DNA from: Spartinivicinus poritis | Lineage (GTDB): Bacteria; Pseudomonadota; Gammaproteobacteria; Pseudomonadales; Zooshikellaceae | DNA length: 64,000 bases | Direction: 5' to 3' | Assembly: GCF_028858535.1 (NCBI RefSeq) | Contig: NZ_JAPMOU010000011.1 | Span: 1 to 64,000 of the forward strand | Shown: one piece after another, positions 24,888 through 33,752 of the stretch | Position numbering within the stretch: position 1 is the first letter of the stretch | Layout of the letters: every line of letters starts with the position of its first letter | Made by a program: the position numbers and the translations under genes | Notes under the pieces: generated by a model | Database searches by the model: none | Told to the model about the DNA's origin: nothing | What the model saw: only the letters and a program-made list of their open reading frames with translations

Positions 24888-25298
24888 CTACAAGCCCACT
24901 TGCTGCCTTAGCTCTTGATTTTCTTTCTTAAGCTCCTTCACTGCCTCAATTAACACTCCCACCAATCCAGCATAGTTAATCGTCTTCAGAGTTGGAGTAG
25001 TACCATCTGTTTTCTTAACGGGAACATCTTTCACTAGCTCAGGCAATACTTTTTCAACATCTTGAGCAGTTACACCAATATCTTTTCCTTGAGGAAGGTT
25101 TTCGATACCAGCTTCTTCAGCGCTTTTCCAATTAAATGAAACTCCCTTTAATTTAGATACTTTTTCTAGGGCCTTATCAACTTGAGCCGTATTCTTTTTT
25201 AGGCTTTTGTCGCTGAAGCGCATGAAGTTTGGAACACCTCTGCAATCGTAATACCTCTTAGCTCCCATTGAGGTTGAGCATGTCAATGTAATACTCAT
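24888..25298 (-). CDS. S74 peptidase / intramolecular chaperone domain fragment (phage tail type)
   Basis: Residues 27-136 match the C-terminal intramolecular chaperone of tail spikes and endosialidases: the cleavage motif SDKSLKKN at about 29-36, then GVTAQDVEKVLPELV and a terminal coiled coil (ELKKENQELRQQ). Normally this domain ends a long fibre protein and releases itself by autoproteolysis. Here it stands without the fibre body, and its start lies within an overlapping ORF (25258-25419), so it is probably a 5'-truncated prophage remnant. Confidence 0.6.
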   Translation of the reverse strand: MSITLTCSTSMGAKRYYDCRGVPNFMRFSDKSLKKNTAQVDKALEKVSKLKGVSFNWKSAEEAGIENLPQGKDIGVTAQDVEKVLPELVKDVPVKKTDGTTPTLKTINYAGLVGVLIEAVKELKKENQELRQQVGL

Positions 25299-25419
25299 AT
25301 TTATATTGCTGATAGCGCTCTTGCTCTTTATCTAAGAACGGATACAACAGCTTGAGTATTTTGTATTGATTGCGTAGGACGGTTTTTTGGAAGTAATCGA
25401 GTGTGTAATTATTTTTCAT
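25258..25419 (-). CDS. Small ORF (53 aa), possible YfbU-like fragment
   Basis: A 53-codon frame beginning MKNNYTLDYFQKTVLRNQYK overlaps the S74 fragment by 41 bp in another frame. The segment LRNQYKILKLLYP followed by QERYQQY resembles the start of YfbU-family proteins, but the rest is absent. It looks like a gene end fused to phage debris. The match is by eye and weak. Confidence 0.35.
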   Translation of the reverse strand: MKNNYTLDYFQKTVLRNQYKILKLLYPFLDKEQERYQQYKYEYYIDMLNLNGS

Positions 25420-25432
25420 TGTTTTTTTAAGA

Positions 25433-25470
25433 ATAAAAAAGCCCCAGAAGTAAAACTGAGGTTTTATTGA
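25433..25470 (-). terminator. Rho-independent terminator (minus strand)
   Basis: On the minus strand CCTCAG pairs with CTGGGG (one G-U) and is followed by CTTTTTT. It lies downstream of the gene ending at 25501. Confidence 0.5.
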
Positions 25471-25500
25471 TATCTAGCTATTTAAGTTTCTAGTTTATTT

Positions 25501-25806
25501 TCAATATACAAAGTGCTGAGTAAACTTCCCTAATAGAAAGCCTGCAAGACATGATATCAAAGTGATCGACCACATGAATCTAGAGTTTTTATATAACGAC
25601 CTTAGCTCCTTATAATTCTTGCATTTCCAAACCAATAATGCATTTGCAAAAAAGCAGAAGGGAAATACAAAAGCTAAAGACCAGTACACATTAGGTTCAG
25701 TTGATCGGTATATGCTAGATGCTCTGATTGGGATTTCTCCAGTATCAAGAAAGCTATATAGTATCCATGCGCCTAATAGAAATATAAGTGAGGCAAAAAT
25801 TTTCAT
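25501..25806 (-). CDS. Small membrane protein (101 aa)
   Basis: Three hydrophobic segments are visible: FASLIFLLGAWILYSFL, SLAFVFPFCFFANALLVW and ITLISCLAGFLLG. No family is recognised. It resembles small inner-membrane proteins often left beside prophage lysis genes, and an amidase remnant lies directly upstream, so a holin-like origin is possible but unproven. Confidence 0.5.
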   Translation of the reverse strand: MKIFASLIFLLGAWILYSFLDTGEIPIRASSIYRSTEPNVYWSLAFVFPFCFFANALLVWKCKNYKELRSLYKNSRFMWSITLISCLAGFLLGKFTQHFVY

Positions 25807-25839
25807 ACATCAAAGCTCTTGAAAATTTGTAGTCAAAAT

Positions 25840-26237
25840 TCAAGTATAATGCATTATATTTCCTTCCCACCACTCCTCGACATCAAAATTAGAACAGGTT
25901 TTCTTAGGGTCTAAATCTGTATGTCCACATATCTCGGCCAGCGGGTGCTTGTCTTTCCATCAGGTTAATACATTACACAGACAGTGTAATTGGTCCGGCG
26001 CTCATCACGAACCACCACCAGGCAAACACCCAAGCTATGACTGTTATGCCCTTTAACGTGCGCCCCTGGCCAGAACTCTGGGCGGCCATTCTCAATAGTC
26101 CCATCACACCGTATAACCTTGTGGTAACCGATGCCTGACCAGTTACGTTGAACGTGCCATAGGTGTATATCAGCGGCAGTAACTTCCCGGTCGTCTGGCG
26201 TGTCTGAGCAGTGGACGACTAGTTTTGTTATTTTCAT
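25840..26237 (-). pseudogene. Broken N-acetylmuramoyl-L-alanine amidase (phage endolysin type)
   Basis: The first 75 residues (KLVVHCSDTPDD, GIGYHKVIRCDG, GHNSHSLGVCLV) are the N-terminal half of a T7-lysozyme-type amidase with its zinc-binding histidine. The frame then runs out (VVRDERRTNY...) and stops at 25965. A separate frame at about 25840-25955 encodes the matching C-terminus (WKDKHPLAEICGHTDLDPKK, then FDVEEWW) with the second zinc-binding region. About 30-40 middle residues are missing, so an internal deletion plus frame loss has inactivated the enzyme. Confidence 0.75.
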
Positions 26238-26255
26238 GACTTTTCTTTAGGCACA

Positions 26256-26282
26256 AAAAGCCCCAACACTGTGGGGGCTTAA
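26256..26282 (-). terminator. Rho-independent terminator (minus strand)
   Basis: The minus strand reads GCCCCC-ACAGTGTT-GGGGC followed by TTTTTG, downstream of the gene ending at 26350. Confidence 0.6.
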
Positions 26283-26349
26283 AAGATATTAACTGTTTTC
26301 ATCTACAACTGAGTTGTCAGAGTATAGCCAGTTGGTTAAAGTTTGCAAA

Positions 26350-26649
26350 CTATGAAACTTTGCAAAGCTTAAATCTGCAAAAAGGGCTTTTTGGCTCCTG
26401 ATCCGCCAATCTAAGCTTAACAGGCTCTGATACAACACTAGGTCTCAAACCTCCACGTCCTGTAGCAATATTTGCAAAAGTACTAGATTTTAATGACGGT
26501 AGAGGACAGACCTTAAACTTACATTTTTGTACTTGCGTAACTAGCCTAAACTCGGGTGGTAGGTCTAACTCATCATTCTTAGTGACTACATCTGCATACA
26601 CACTGTTAATGCCTACAACAGCTAATACTGTAGCTAACACCTTTTTCAT
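26350..26649 (-). CDS. Small exported protein (99 aa)
   Basis: An N-terminal signal peptide (MKKVLATVLAVVGINSVYA) is cleaved near residue 19. The mature part of about 80 residues is basic and contains paired CKFKVCPLPSLKS and CRFKLCKVS segments, an internal duplication of a C-x4-C motif near the middle and the C-terminus. Function is unknown. It has a terminator downstream and its own start context, so it is probably monocistronic. Confidence 0.55.
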   Translation of the reverse strand: MKKVLATVLAVVGINSVYADVVTKNDELDLPPEFRLVTQVQKCKFKVCPLPSLKSSTFANIATGRGGLRPSVVSEPVKLRLADQEPKSPFCRFKLCKVS

Positions 26650-26873
26650 AAGAACTACTCTCTCTTAGTTTAAGGAGCGCGAAGTATAATACTTATGATG
26701 TATAAATACAGATGACAACTAAGAGACCAGTGTAATAATTTTGGGCAAAAATAGCCTCAGGAATGGGGTAAACTACAAAAAATTAAAACTGTAATGTCAG
26801 ATAGCATAAGCACCAAATAATGCACGTAGTTTAAGCATTATTTGGTTGCTTATTTTACTGAATAACTAACGTC

Positions 26874-27245
26874 TTAGTTAAAGTACTTAATTTCACAGTT
26901 ATATGTAAATGATGGTGCATCTGCTGGAGCATTTTCGTCAATTGGCGTTGGGAGTATATTTAATACACCTAATGCCTCTGGTGTAAAATAATTCGGCCTA
27001 TGAGACAATTTAAAACTATACCCAAAAGCAGGATGATATTCCTTTGCTACAAAATGGCTTCGTCTTATTGATCCAGACATAATGGAAAATGTAGGATGAG
27101 TTCGCTTTAGCTCTACTAGTTTATCTGCACAGTATGTTGCTAGATAATTAGCTATTTTTGTTGCCTCATCACTTAAAGGGTAAACTTCTGATGCAAAACT
27201 GTTTGTGCTTGCAGCTAATGCAGCTAATAAAATAATTTTTTTCAT
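26874..27245 (-). CDS. Small exported protein (123 aa)
   Basis: A signal peptide (MKKIILLAALAASTNSFA) precedes a mature domain of about 105 residues with two cysteines (TYCADK and YNCEIKYF) that could pair. No family is recognised. It is oriented like the neighbouring small secreted gene at 26350 but separated by 224 bp, so transcribed separately. Confidence 0.55.
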   Translation of the reverse strand: MKKIILLAALAASTNSFASEVYPLSDEATKIANYLATYCADKLVELKRTHPTFSIMSGSIRRSHFVAKEYHPAFGYSFKLSHRPNYFTPEALGVLNILPTPIDENAPADAPSFTYNCEIKYFN

Positions 27246-27411
27246 AATTTTGAGTCTCTTATATAGATTTCCAACATTGGAAGCTGAAATCTACAAGAAG
27301 TCGCTTATGCTTTTTGCTAGATAAATCACACTCGAATTGAGATTTACATATCTGTGACAAAACTGTCGTATGTTTTTACAAAAACATGCATTTTCATTGG
27401 CTATTATTAGA

Positions 27412-27437
27412 GCAAAAAGGCCCCAACGATGTGAGGT
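27412..27437 (-). terminator. Weak terminator (minus strand)
   Basis: The minus strand reads CCTCAC-ATC-GTTGGGG then CCTTTTTGC, resembling the terminator at 26256. It lies after the fragment ending at 27460. Confidence 0.35.
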
Positions 27438-27459
27438 TTAAGAATATTAATTGTTTTAT

Positions 27460-27708
27460 CTAAACAGCAACAAAGCAGAAATTACGATTTGATGCATTGC
27501 CATTGCCATCTCCAACTTTTATTTTTACTTCATTTCTAGATAAGCCAATTATTGTACAATTGTCTCTAGTGTTACCTCCATTAGCAGTGAAATTTTCCCA
27601 GTCCTTATTATCTCCAGAACCTGGAAACTGTTGAGTTACAGCAATTTTTTGCTCCGAATTCACGTTATTTAGGTACGTACTGTCGTGAAGATGGCCAAGG
27701 TGGAACAC
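27460..27708 (-). pseudogene. Probable C-terminal fragment of an unidentified protein
   Basis: The frame encodes a C-terminal-looking segment (NFTANGGNTRDNCTIIG, ending NRNFCFVAV) with two cysteines. Its N-terminal residues are translated from a repeat-like junction at 27642-27672 and from the opposite strand of the next fragment, so they are not genuine. The real upstream part of the protein is missing. Confidence 0.35.
27642..27672. repeat. Junction sequence shared with 37193-37224
   Basis: CCGAATTCACGTTATTTAG here and CCGAATTCACGCTATTTAG near 37206 differ by one base, and similarity extends left through a T-run (CAATTTTTTG versus CAGGTTTTTTG). The copy here lies exactly between two truncated gene fragments that point in opposite directions. 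It may be the end of a lost insertion sequence. Confidence 0.4.
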
Positions 27709-28034
27709 CTCAGCGCAACAGTACTAAAATTGTTGACTATATGAACAGCCTTGGCACCACACAAAGGAAAGCACGTCGTATAAACTACGCATCAATGACT
27801 ACTTTTACCTATTTGATGAATGAAATTAAAGCCAAACGCCCTGCAATGGTTCATTATCATACCCAAGGCAGTATAGGAACAAACCACTCTGCAATTGCCT
27901 ATGGCTATATTTATGGCAGTTACTGGAGTGATAACTTCCTCACTGTACGCACTGGCTGGAGCAGACAAAAAGAGATTCAATATAATATTAAAAGTATGGG
28001 CACTATCGGAGCTACTCTGGTTTCGCAAAAATAA
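27675..28034 (+). pseudogene. 5'-truncated cysteine-peptidase-like fragment
   Basis: The frame is open from at least 27675 (CREDGQGGTPQRNSTKIVDY) to the stop at 28034, but the only ATG (27741) lies inside what looks like conserved sequence. The C-terminal part has a histidine context PAMVHYHTQGSIGTNHSAIAYGY and a following TVRTGW, as in papain-like or C39-like secreted peptidases, where this would hold the catalytic His. The nucleophile-bearing N-terminal half is absent, so this is a remnant. Confidence 0.5.
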
Positions 28035-28036
28035 TT

Positions 28037-28681
28037 TTATTTTTTGTCATTCTTTAATAGCCGAGCATTCGCTTTAACAGCATATATCCCTTTCAGCCCA
28101 CCAGGTATATCTGCGCTTTCAATAAGTGTTAAATCATAACTACCACCATAGTGCTGACTTACTTCTTTATTGCTAACTGAAAAAGGAGGGCCTTCCATCA
28201 ATTTTTGGTCATATTCAAAGCTGATCAGTAATTGCGGCGCTTTATTTGTAATCCGTAATAAATGCGCGGTATATTGTTTGCGCATTTCTTTGGGCAGGGC
28301 TACCAAAGCAGCTCGGTCATAAACTGCATTGATTGATCCAAGCATCTCGATAGATATATTAAAAATATCACCTACAAATATATCGAGATTTTTGGCACTG
28401 TAGTGTTTTATTTCACCTATAACTGATATTTTTGGTTCAACCGCAAGCTCCATAAATAATTCTGCAATGGCCTGTTCACTTAATTCAGCTCCAGCAATAC
28501 GATAGCCATTAGTAAGCAGCCAGCCAATATCCAGCGTTTTACCGCATAATGGTACAAAGATGCGACTGTTTTTTGCTAAAGAAAGCGCTTTAAAGTGTTT
28601 GACCAGTAGAGGATTAGCTTCACTTTCATGGAAACCAATTTCATTTTGTTTCCACCTTTGTAACCAATAATTTGGGTCCAT
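28037..28681 (-). CDS. tpm: Thiopurine S-methyltransferase family protein
   Basis: The 214-residue protein shows the bacterial TPMT opening WLQRWKQNEIGFHE, the SAM-binding stretch RIFVPLCGKTLDIGWLL followed by GAELS, and the YDRAALVALP segment. The family transfers a methyl group from S-adenosylmethionine to thiol, selenium or tellurium compounds. The length is normal. Its stop is 2 bp from the end of the convergent peptidase fragment. The divergent LysR gene starts 262 bp away. Confidence 0.9.
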   Translation of the reverse strand: MDPNYWLQRWKQNEIGFHESEANPLLVKHFKALSLAKNSRIFVPLCGKTLDIGWLLTNGYRIAGAELSEQAIAELFMELAVEPKISVIGEIKHYSAKNLDIFVGDIFNISIEMLGSINAVYDRAALVALPKEMRKQYTAHLLRITNKAPQLLISFEYDQKLMEGPPFSVSNKEVSQHYGGSYDLTLIESADIPGGLKGIYAVKANARLLKNDKK

Positions 28682-28942
28682 AATTATTCCTACAGCAGTT
28701 TATTTACACATAATAACTACAACACGCGCAATTGATTTGTGACAACATTTTGAGCAAAGACGCAAAATAGTGTCCAGCGGTCCATAATCAAGGCTCAACT
28801 ATAGTCGCGTTTGAATCCACCATAAAATTGCCTGATAAAGTTCTATTACTCCGTTTCAGTTAATTAGATAAATCAATGATAATTCTTTTTCAAACTCTCA
28901 ACTATAGACAATGATTAAATCTTAAATTGCATAAGTGGAATC

Positions 28943-29827
28943 ATGTTTGACGATATCGCGTTATTCATTCATATAGTACAACAAGGTGGCCTATCAGGTG
29001 CTGCTAGCTACCTCTCGTTACCTGCAGCAACGGTTACTCGTCGACTTAAGAAGCTGGAACAACAACTAGGCTGTCAGTTATTACATCGATCTGCTCGACA
29101 ATGTGTACTCACTCAGGAAGGTGAAGTCTACTACCAAGCCTATGCCGAGTTGGTTGAGCAATTTGAGCAAGCCCAGCAGCAACTAAGCAAAGATTTGAAA
29201 CAACTCAGTGGTAAATTAAAAATACTAGCACCAACCAATATATCACACGGTTTTTTGCGACAAATGTGGTTAGGGTTTACTCGCACCTATCCTAAAATCC
29301 AGCTGGAACTCATCTTAAGTAATCAACTTCAAGATATGATTAAAAATAAAGCAGATATCGCCATACGCATAGGACCACAGGCAGACTCTTCACTTTACCA
29401 ACTGAAGCTAGGGCAGATTGACAAAATTATGGTGGCTTCTCCTGATTTTCTAACAACAGCTGGAGAACCTCAGCACCCCTCAGAAGTAAAGACTTATCGT
29501 GTTATTGGCACCACCTTATTTTCAAAGTGGACACTTAGTCATATTGAATCAGGAGAAACACAAGAAATTTTCCCTCGTTTCAATGCAATATTCAATGACA
29601 CTAGTTTTGTTAAATATATGGTCTGTGACTCTCAGGGCATTTCACTGCTTCCATTAACTGAGGTCAAGTCAGAACTTGACTCAGGCCAGCTGGTTCGAAT
29701 ATTACCTCAGTGGCGAGGTGAAGTAAGAGAAATATATGCAGTTTGGCCAAGCGGACGACTGTTGAGTGAGAAAGCAAAATGCCTTCGTACTTATTTAAAA
29801 GAGTATATAAAGACACATTTAGTATGA
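28943..29827 (+). CDS. LysR-family transcriptional regulator
   Basis: A 294-residue LysR protein: winged helix-turn-helix at residues 1-60 (GLSGAASYLSLPAATVTRRLKKLEQ split over the recognition helix), a linker helix, and a substrate-binding-like effector domain from about 90 (LKILAPTNISHGFLR). It resembles the subgroup that regulates neighbouring oxidoreductases or efflux genes. The divergent partner is tpm, 262 bp away, but no LysR box was identified with confidence. Its inducer is unknown. Confidence 0.85.
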   Translation: MFDDIALFIHIVQQGGLSGAASYLSLPAATVTRRLKKLEQQLGCQLLHRSARQCVLTQEGEVYYQAYAELVEQFEQAQQQLSKDLKQLSGKLKILAPTNISHGFLRQMWLGFTRTYPKIQLELILSNQLQDMIKNKADIAIRIGPQADSSLYQLKLGQIDKIMVASPDFLTTAGEPQHPSEVKTYRVIGTTLFSKWTLSHIESGETQEIFPRFNAIFNDTSFVKYMVCDSQGISLLPLTEVKSELDSGQLVRILPQWRGEVREIYAVWPSGRLLSEKAKCLRTYLKEYIKTHLV

Positions 29828-29962
29828 GCCTTTCAGTATGACATAGATAGCCCACCTATGTTGTTCAGTCTACTTGAGTGAAATATTTCACCTGATGTTA
29901 ATCATTCAAAAGGAGGAAAATAGCGTTTAACTAATTCCAGGAAAAAAATTAACACTCAAACC

Positions 29963-31138
29963 ATGAACAAACAATACTATAACTTACTTACAGAAATCGG
30001 TAAGGCAAAACTTACCAATGCCACTTTAATGGGTGGTAAACTCAAACTCACTCAAATTAAAGTGGGTGACGGCGGCGCCGATGAAGGCAAAGAAACGTTT
30101 CCCAATGAATCAGCTACCAGTCTAATTAGAGAACGCTGGACGGGTAATTTAACCAACCTGTCGGTTGACCCATACAACAAAAACTGGGTAATTGCAGAAG
30201 CTTTAATTCCTGTCGATGTAGGAGGCTTTTATGTAACCGAATTTGGTTTGTATGATGATGAAGACGACTTGATTTGTATTGGTAAATACCCCAGCACCTA
30301 TAAACCGTTAATTCCACAAAGTAGTGGTACATCCAACAGCCTTTACTTGAAGGTTATTTTACAAATCGCTAATGCCAGCAATGTTGAATTAAAAGTAGAT
30401 TTATCGATTGCCATGGCATCACGGGAATATGTAGATGATAATTTTGTAAATAAATCCGGAGGCACTTTTAGTGGCGATATCGGAATAACCGGTGAAATTT
30501 ATGCAGGAGCGAACCACGATAAACGAGTTTATCATGAAGGACATAAGCCAACCAAAGTAGATGTAGGACTGGGTAGTTTACCTAATGCAAAATCTGATGC
30601 CATTAGTGATAATAGCTCAGATAAATTGGCTACGGCTAAAGCGGTGAAGAAGGTTTATGATAAGATTTCACAGCACTTAGCAGCACCAGATCCTCATCAG
30701 CAGTACCTTAAAATTACAGACTCAACTTCAAACGAAGAAATAAATAGCAGTGAAGTTGATAATAAGTATGTTACTCCTAAGAAACTATGCTTTGGATTTA
30801 AATGTTCCTTAAAAGAAAGTGGATATATTGCATTTCCGTCATGGTTGGGGGGATTAATTTTGCAATGGGGTAAGGTAAATTTTATCGGCCCACCAGGTTC
30901 ATCCAATGCAAATAAAGTATCAGTTACAGGAAGTTTTACTATACCTTTCCCAAAGTCTATATTTGCTGCTGTCGCTACAGGAATCAATAACGACCTTCCC
31001 ACAGAAGGTGAAGAGTTAAACATAGCTATAAGAGGAATTAGTAATGATTCGTTTGATTTTCTTGCAACTCGTGTAACAGGTACAAATAGCAGTACCAATG
31101 AAAAGGCGGCATTGATGTATATTGCTATTGGGCATTAG
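29963..31138 (+). CDS. Phage tail fibre protein, N-terminal DUF3751 type
   Basis: The N-terminal 155 residues ([35 protein letters not shown]) match the baseplate-attachment domain of P2-like tail fibres. The middle (about 155-230) holds fibre-repeat sequence, and the C-terminal 115 residues include [14 protein letters not shown], a receptor-binding or foldon-like tip. At 391 residues it is shorter than many fibres but ends naturally. No neighbouring tail genes remain, so it is an isolated prophage leftover. A good GGAGGAAAA motif lies upstream, though not at ideal spacing. Confidence 0.8.
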   Translation: MNKQYYNLLTEIGKAKLTNATLMGGKLKLTQIKVGDGGADEGKETFPNESATSLIRERWTGNLTNLSVDPYNKNWVIAEALIPVDVGGFYVTEFGLYDDEDDLICIGKYPSTYKPLIPQSSGTSNSLYLKVILQIANASNVELKVDLSIAMASREYVDDNFVNKSGGTFSGDIGITGEIYAGANHDKRVYHEGHKPTKVDVGLGSLPNAKSDAISDNSSDKLATAKAVKKVYDKISQHLAAPDPHQQYLKITDSTSNEEINSSEVDNKYVTPKKLCFGFKCSLKESGYIAFPSWLGGLILQWGKVNFIGPPGSSNANKVSVTGSFTIPFPKSIFAAVATGINNDLPTEGEELNIAIRGISNDSFDFLATRVTGTNSSTNEKAALMYIAIGH

Positions 31139-31173
31139 AGTAGTTTCAATAAAAAGGTTTCACAAAAGCACAT

Positions 31174-31286
31174 GGATATGGGGTAACAGGATGTTCTGAA
31201 ACTGCGACATGGATGTCGCTTTAGCTCTTGATGAGCCAGGGATGGCTCTTCAAGAGCTGTGAAAGAATATCCTATTATCTCATATC
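31174..31286. repeat. Palindromic repeat element, copy 2 of 2 (113 bp)
   Basis: The terminal inverted repeats are GGTAACAGGATGTTCT on the left and the complement of AGAATATCCTATTATC on the right. Inside are the perfect palindrome GCGACATGGATGTCGC and an AGCTCTTGA/TCAAGAGCT hairpin with an inner AGCC/GGCT stem around CCAGGGAT. It matches the copy at 9279-9390. Confidence 0.65.
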
Positions 31287-31423
31287 GGGCACCAAGCTTA
31301 ATTGCCACTTTCTTTCACGCCACTCAAAAGTAAAGAGTGTAATGGATGAATAAATGACTATATGGATTTTCCATAAAATAACAGTTATGATACAAGGCAG
31401 TTGTTGTGAGAGGTAACAAGTAG

Positions 31424-31701
31424 ATGAGCCTCAACAGTTTAAAAAAAGAGCCTTTCGAGACCCTGAAGTAAAGCAAGAGTATGACAAACTTAATATAGAG
31501 TTTGCTTTAGTTAATACGCTTATCAACATGCGAAAACAAGCAGGCCTCACCCAAGAGCAAGCAGCTATTTTAATGGGTACTCAAAAAAGTAATATTAGCC
31601 GGCTAGAACATGGGGAAACAAACCCGCAGTTAAGTACATTACAAAAATATGCAAGGGCTTGTGGCTACGAGCTTACACTTGGGTTTAAACCTTTACAGTA
31701 A
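31424..31701 (+). pseudogene. HigA-like XRE antitoxin with a -1 frameshift at an A7 run
   Basis: ATG AGC CTC AAC AGT TTA AAA AAA opens the gene and then runs into a stop. Shifting by -1 after the A-run gives RAFRDPEVKQEYDKL, then the helix-turn-helix TQEQAAILMGTQKSNISRLE and a normal C-terminus YELTLGFKPLQ. The total fits HigA/XRE antitoxins of about 92 residues. The run has seven As where eight are needed, so either the gene is broken, the read has an indel, or the A-AAA-AAA heptamer supports programmed -1 slippage. No toxin gene was found upstream, where the 31174 repeat lies. Confidence 0.7.
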
Positions 31702-31803
31702 CTTTTACTTGCCACCACATAATTAGTATGGGTATCAAGATTTTTTATTACGCTTCAATATATTTATTTTCCGATAGCCTTGGCATCCCCAAGGCTTAAT
31801 ACC

Positions 31804-33636
31804 TTATATAACAGTTACACTCTTCGCCAGGTTTCTCGGCTTATCCGGATTATGCCCTCTTTGAATAGCCAAATAATAAGCAAGCAATTGACAGGGTAAA
31901 ATATGAACAATAAAGCTTGCTGAATTACCCGTCACAGGTAATTTAAGCATATAATCAAACAACTCATTCGATTGTTGGCTGATACCTATAATTTTGCCGC
32001 CACGGGCTTTAACTTCTGAAGCAATTGCTGTCATATAGGTAGCATTGGTTTCATCCATAAAACAAATAACCGGGGTCTCTTTTTCGATTAACGCTATTAC
32101 CCCATGTTTTAGTTCACCGGCTGGAAATGCTTCTGCATGGATATAACTGGCTTCTTTAATATTTAATGCACCGATTTTACCTGCACCAATAAAATGCCGG
32201 TTACCTAACAAATAAATATGGCCACCATTTATCTTTTGAGCCAAGCTTTCTATAATTTGCAAGTTTTCATCATTAAAGTAAAGACTTAGTTGATGTGTGA
32301 GTTGCTCAATATCAGCTTTAGCCGATTCATACTGATTAATAATGGTTTTAGCCAATAAATAACCAAAAGTTAACTGAGAGGTACTGCTTTTGGTGGAAAG
32401 CACACACACTTCTGGGCCTGCATAGCTTAAAAATGCAAAGTCAGATAGCCGTGATAACATGGCGCCCGGCATATTCACGACACTAGCAACCACTACTCCT
32501 TTACGTTTTACTTGCTCAATAAAATTTAATGTATCAGCCGTTTCGCCACTTTGACTGATTGCGATTAATACATCACTAGGTTCTATTGATACCAAATAAC
32601 TTTCAAATTCGTAAGCTGGTATAGGCGTGACAAAAATACCCGCTATTTCCCGTAGCATTGCAGCAATTTGCTCCCCAATAAAAAATGCTGCACCCGCCCC
32701 TGTGATAAACACATTTTTGGCATTATTGATAGCTTTGATCATTGCTTCCAGCTGTTGACGATCAACCGCTGCGGCTCTTGGAATAGTTTCCCACTGCTGT
32801 TGGATTTCTTTGAGCATGAAATGGGAAAAGCCTTCAAGGGAATGCTCTAGCTCCTGACGTTCCAGTATTTGCCAATCAGGTTCAACTGATTTATTTGTTT
32901 GCAAATCGATGAGCTTCACCCTACTTTGTTCACAACAAATCATCTGTAAATCATCAACGAGTAAACAAGTATGGGTATGTTGTGCAAAGGAGTAATAATC
33001 TGACGCAAGAAAAAGCTCATCATAACTCTCGGCTGTTATATTATTTGGTTTTATCCCTGCTATTAAAGGTGAACCATTACGTATGCCAATTAACAATTGA
33101 AGTTCAGCACAAATAAATACCAGGGTGTTTCTTCCCTCTAGTTTTTTAAACACTTGACTCAGAACCGCTTGATAATCCTTTGCGGTAAGCCTACTTTCTT
33201 TTTGAATTTCATCTTTCAGTTGTAGCTGGTTTAACTCGTTTTCAATCAAGCGAACAATTACTTCCGTATCTGTTTCACTAATAAACTGAACTCCTTGAAA
33301 AACAAGCTGGGTCTTTAGTGCCTGATAATTTTCGACGATACCGTTATGAACCAGAGCAAATTGCTTAGAACTAGACACATGGGGATGACAGTTTGTAATG
33401 TTAACCGCACCATGGGTAGCCCAACGAGTGTGACCAAGCACCATGGATCCTTGCACATTAATAGGCGTAACATCAGCTGTTTGGAGTGGATCAAGTGTTT
33501 TATACACTTCGATGCTGCCCTGTAATGGGATTGCTAAGCCCCAGGAGTCATAGCCTCTATACTCCAGGCGCTGTAAACCTTTGACAACTGTAGCAACTGC
33601 ACTGTTTTTACCAATATAAGCAAATATACCGCACAT
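31804..33636 (-). CDS. glmS: Glutamine--fructose-6-phosphate aminotransferase (isomerizing)
   Basis: The 610-residue protein starts MCGIFAYIG, with Cys2 as the glutaminase nucleophile, and includes HTRWATHG. Two SIS domains follow (ITGAGAAFFIGEQ near 300, LLGNRHFIGAGK near 470), and it ends with NPDKPRNLAKSVTVI, the hallmark C-terminus. It converts fructose-6-phosphate and glutamine to glucosamine-6-phosphate for cell-wall or surface-sugar synthesis. The GATase region is more divergent than in housekeeping GlmS, so this may be a paralogue. It is divergent, by 116 bp, from a TrmB-type regulator that could control it. Confidence 0.85.
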   Translation of the reverse strand: MCGIFAYIGKNSAVATVVKGLQRLEYRGYDSWGLAIPLQGSIEVYKTLDPLQTADVTPINVQGSMVLGHTRWATHGAVNITNCHPHVSSSKQFALVHNGIVENYQALKTQLVFQGVQFISETDTEVIVRLIENELNQLQLKDEIQKESRLTAKDYQAVLSQVFKKLEGRNTLVFICAELQLLIGIRNGSPLIAGIKPNNITAESYDELFLASDYYSFAQHTHTCLLVDDLQMICCEQSRVKLIDLQTNKSVEPDWQILERQELEHSLEGFSHFMLKEIQQQWETIPRAAAVDRQQLEAMIKAINNAKNVFITGAGAAFFIGEQIAAMLREIAGIFVTPIPAYEFESYLVSIEPSDVLIAISQSGETADTLNFIEQVKRKGVVVASVVNMPGAMLSRLSDFAFLSYAGPEVCVLSTKSSTSQLTFGYLLAKTIINQYESAKADIEQLTHQLSLYFNDENLQIIESLAQKINGGHIYLLGNRHFIGAGKIGALNIKEASYIHAEAFPAGELKHGVIALIEKETPVICFMDETNATYMTAIASEVKARGGKIIGISQQSNELFDYMLKLPVTGNSASFIVHILPCQLLAYYLAIQRGHNPDKPRNLAKSVTVI

Positions 33637-33752
33637 TGTTTGTCATTCCTCTACTGACATTATCATGTTAAGGGATGGCTAGCCTATTGATAGTGCAGGA
33701 TATATAAAGCATACTTGGACGAATAGACTTATTGTCAGCAGAAAATTGACAA

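Noticed and set aside
31290-31423. Toxin gene upstream of the HigA-like antitoxin
   Set aside because: Every frame is interrupted by stops and no RelE/HigB-like motif was found; the palindromic element ends just before it.
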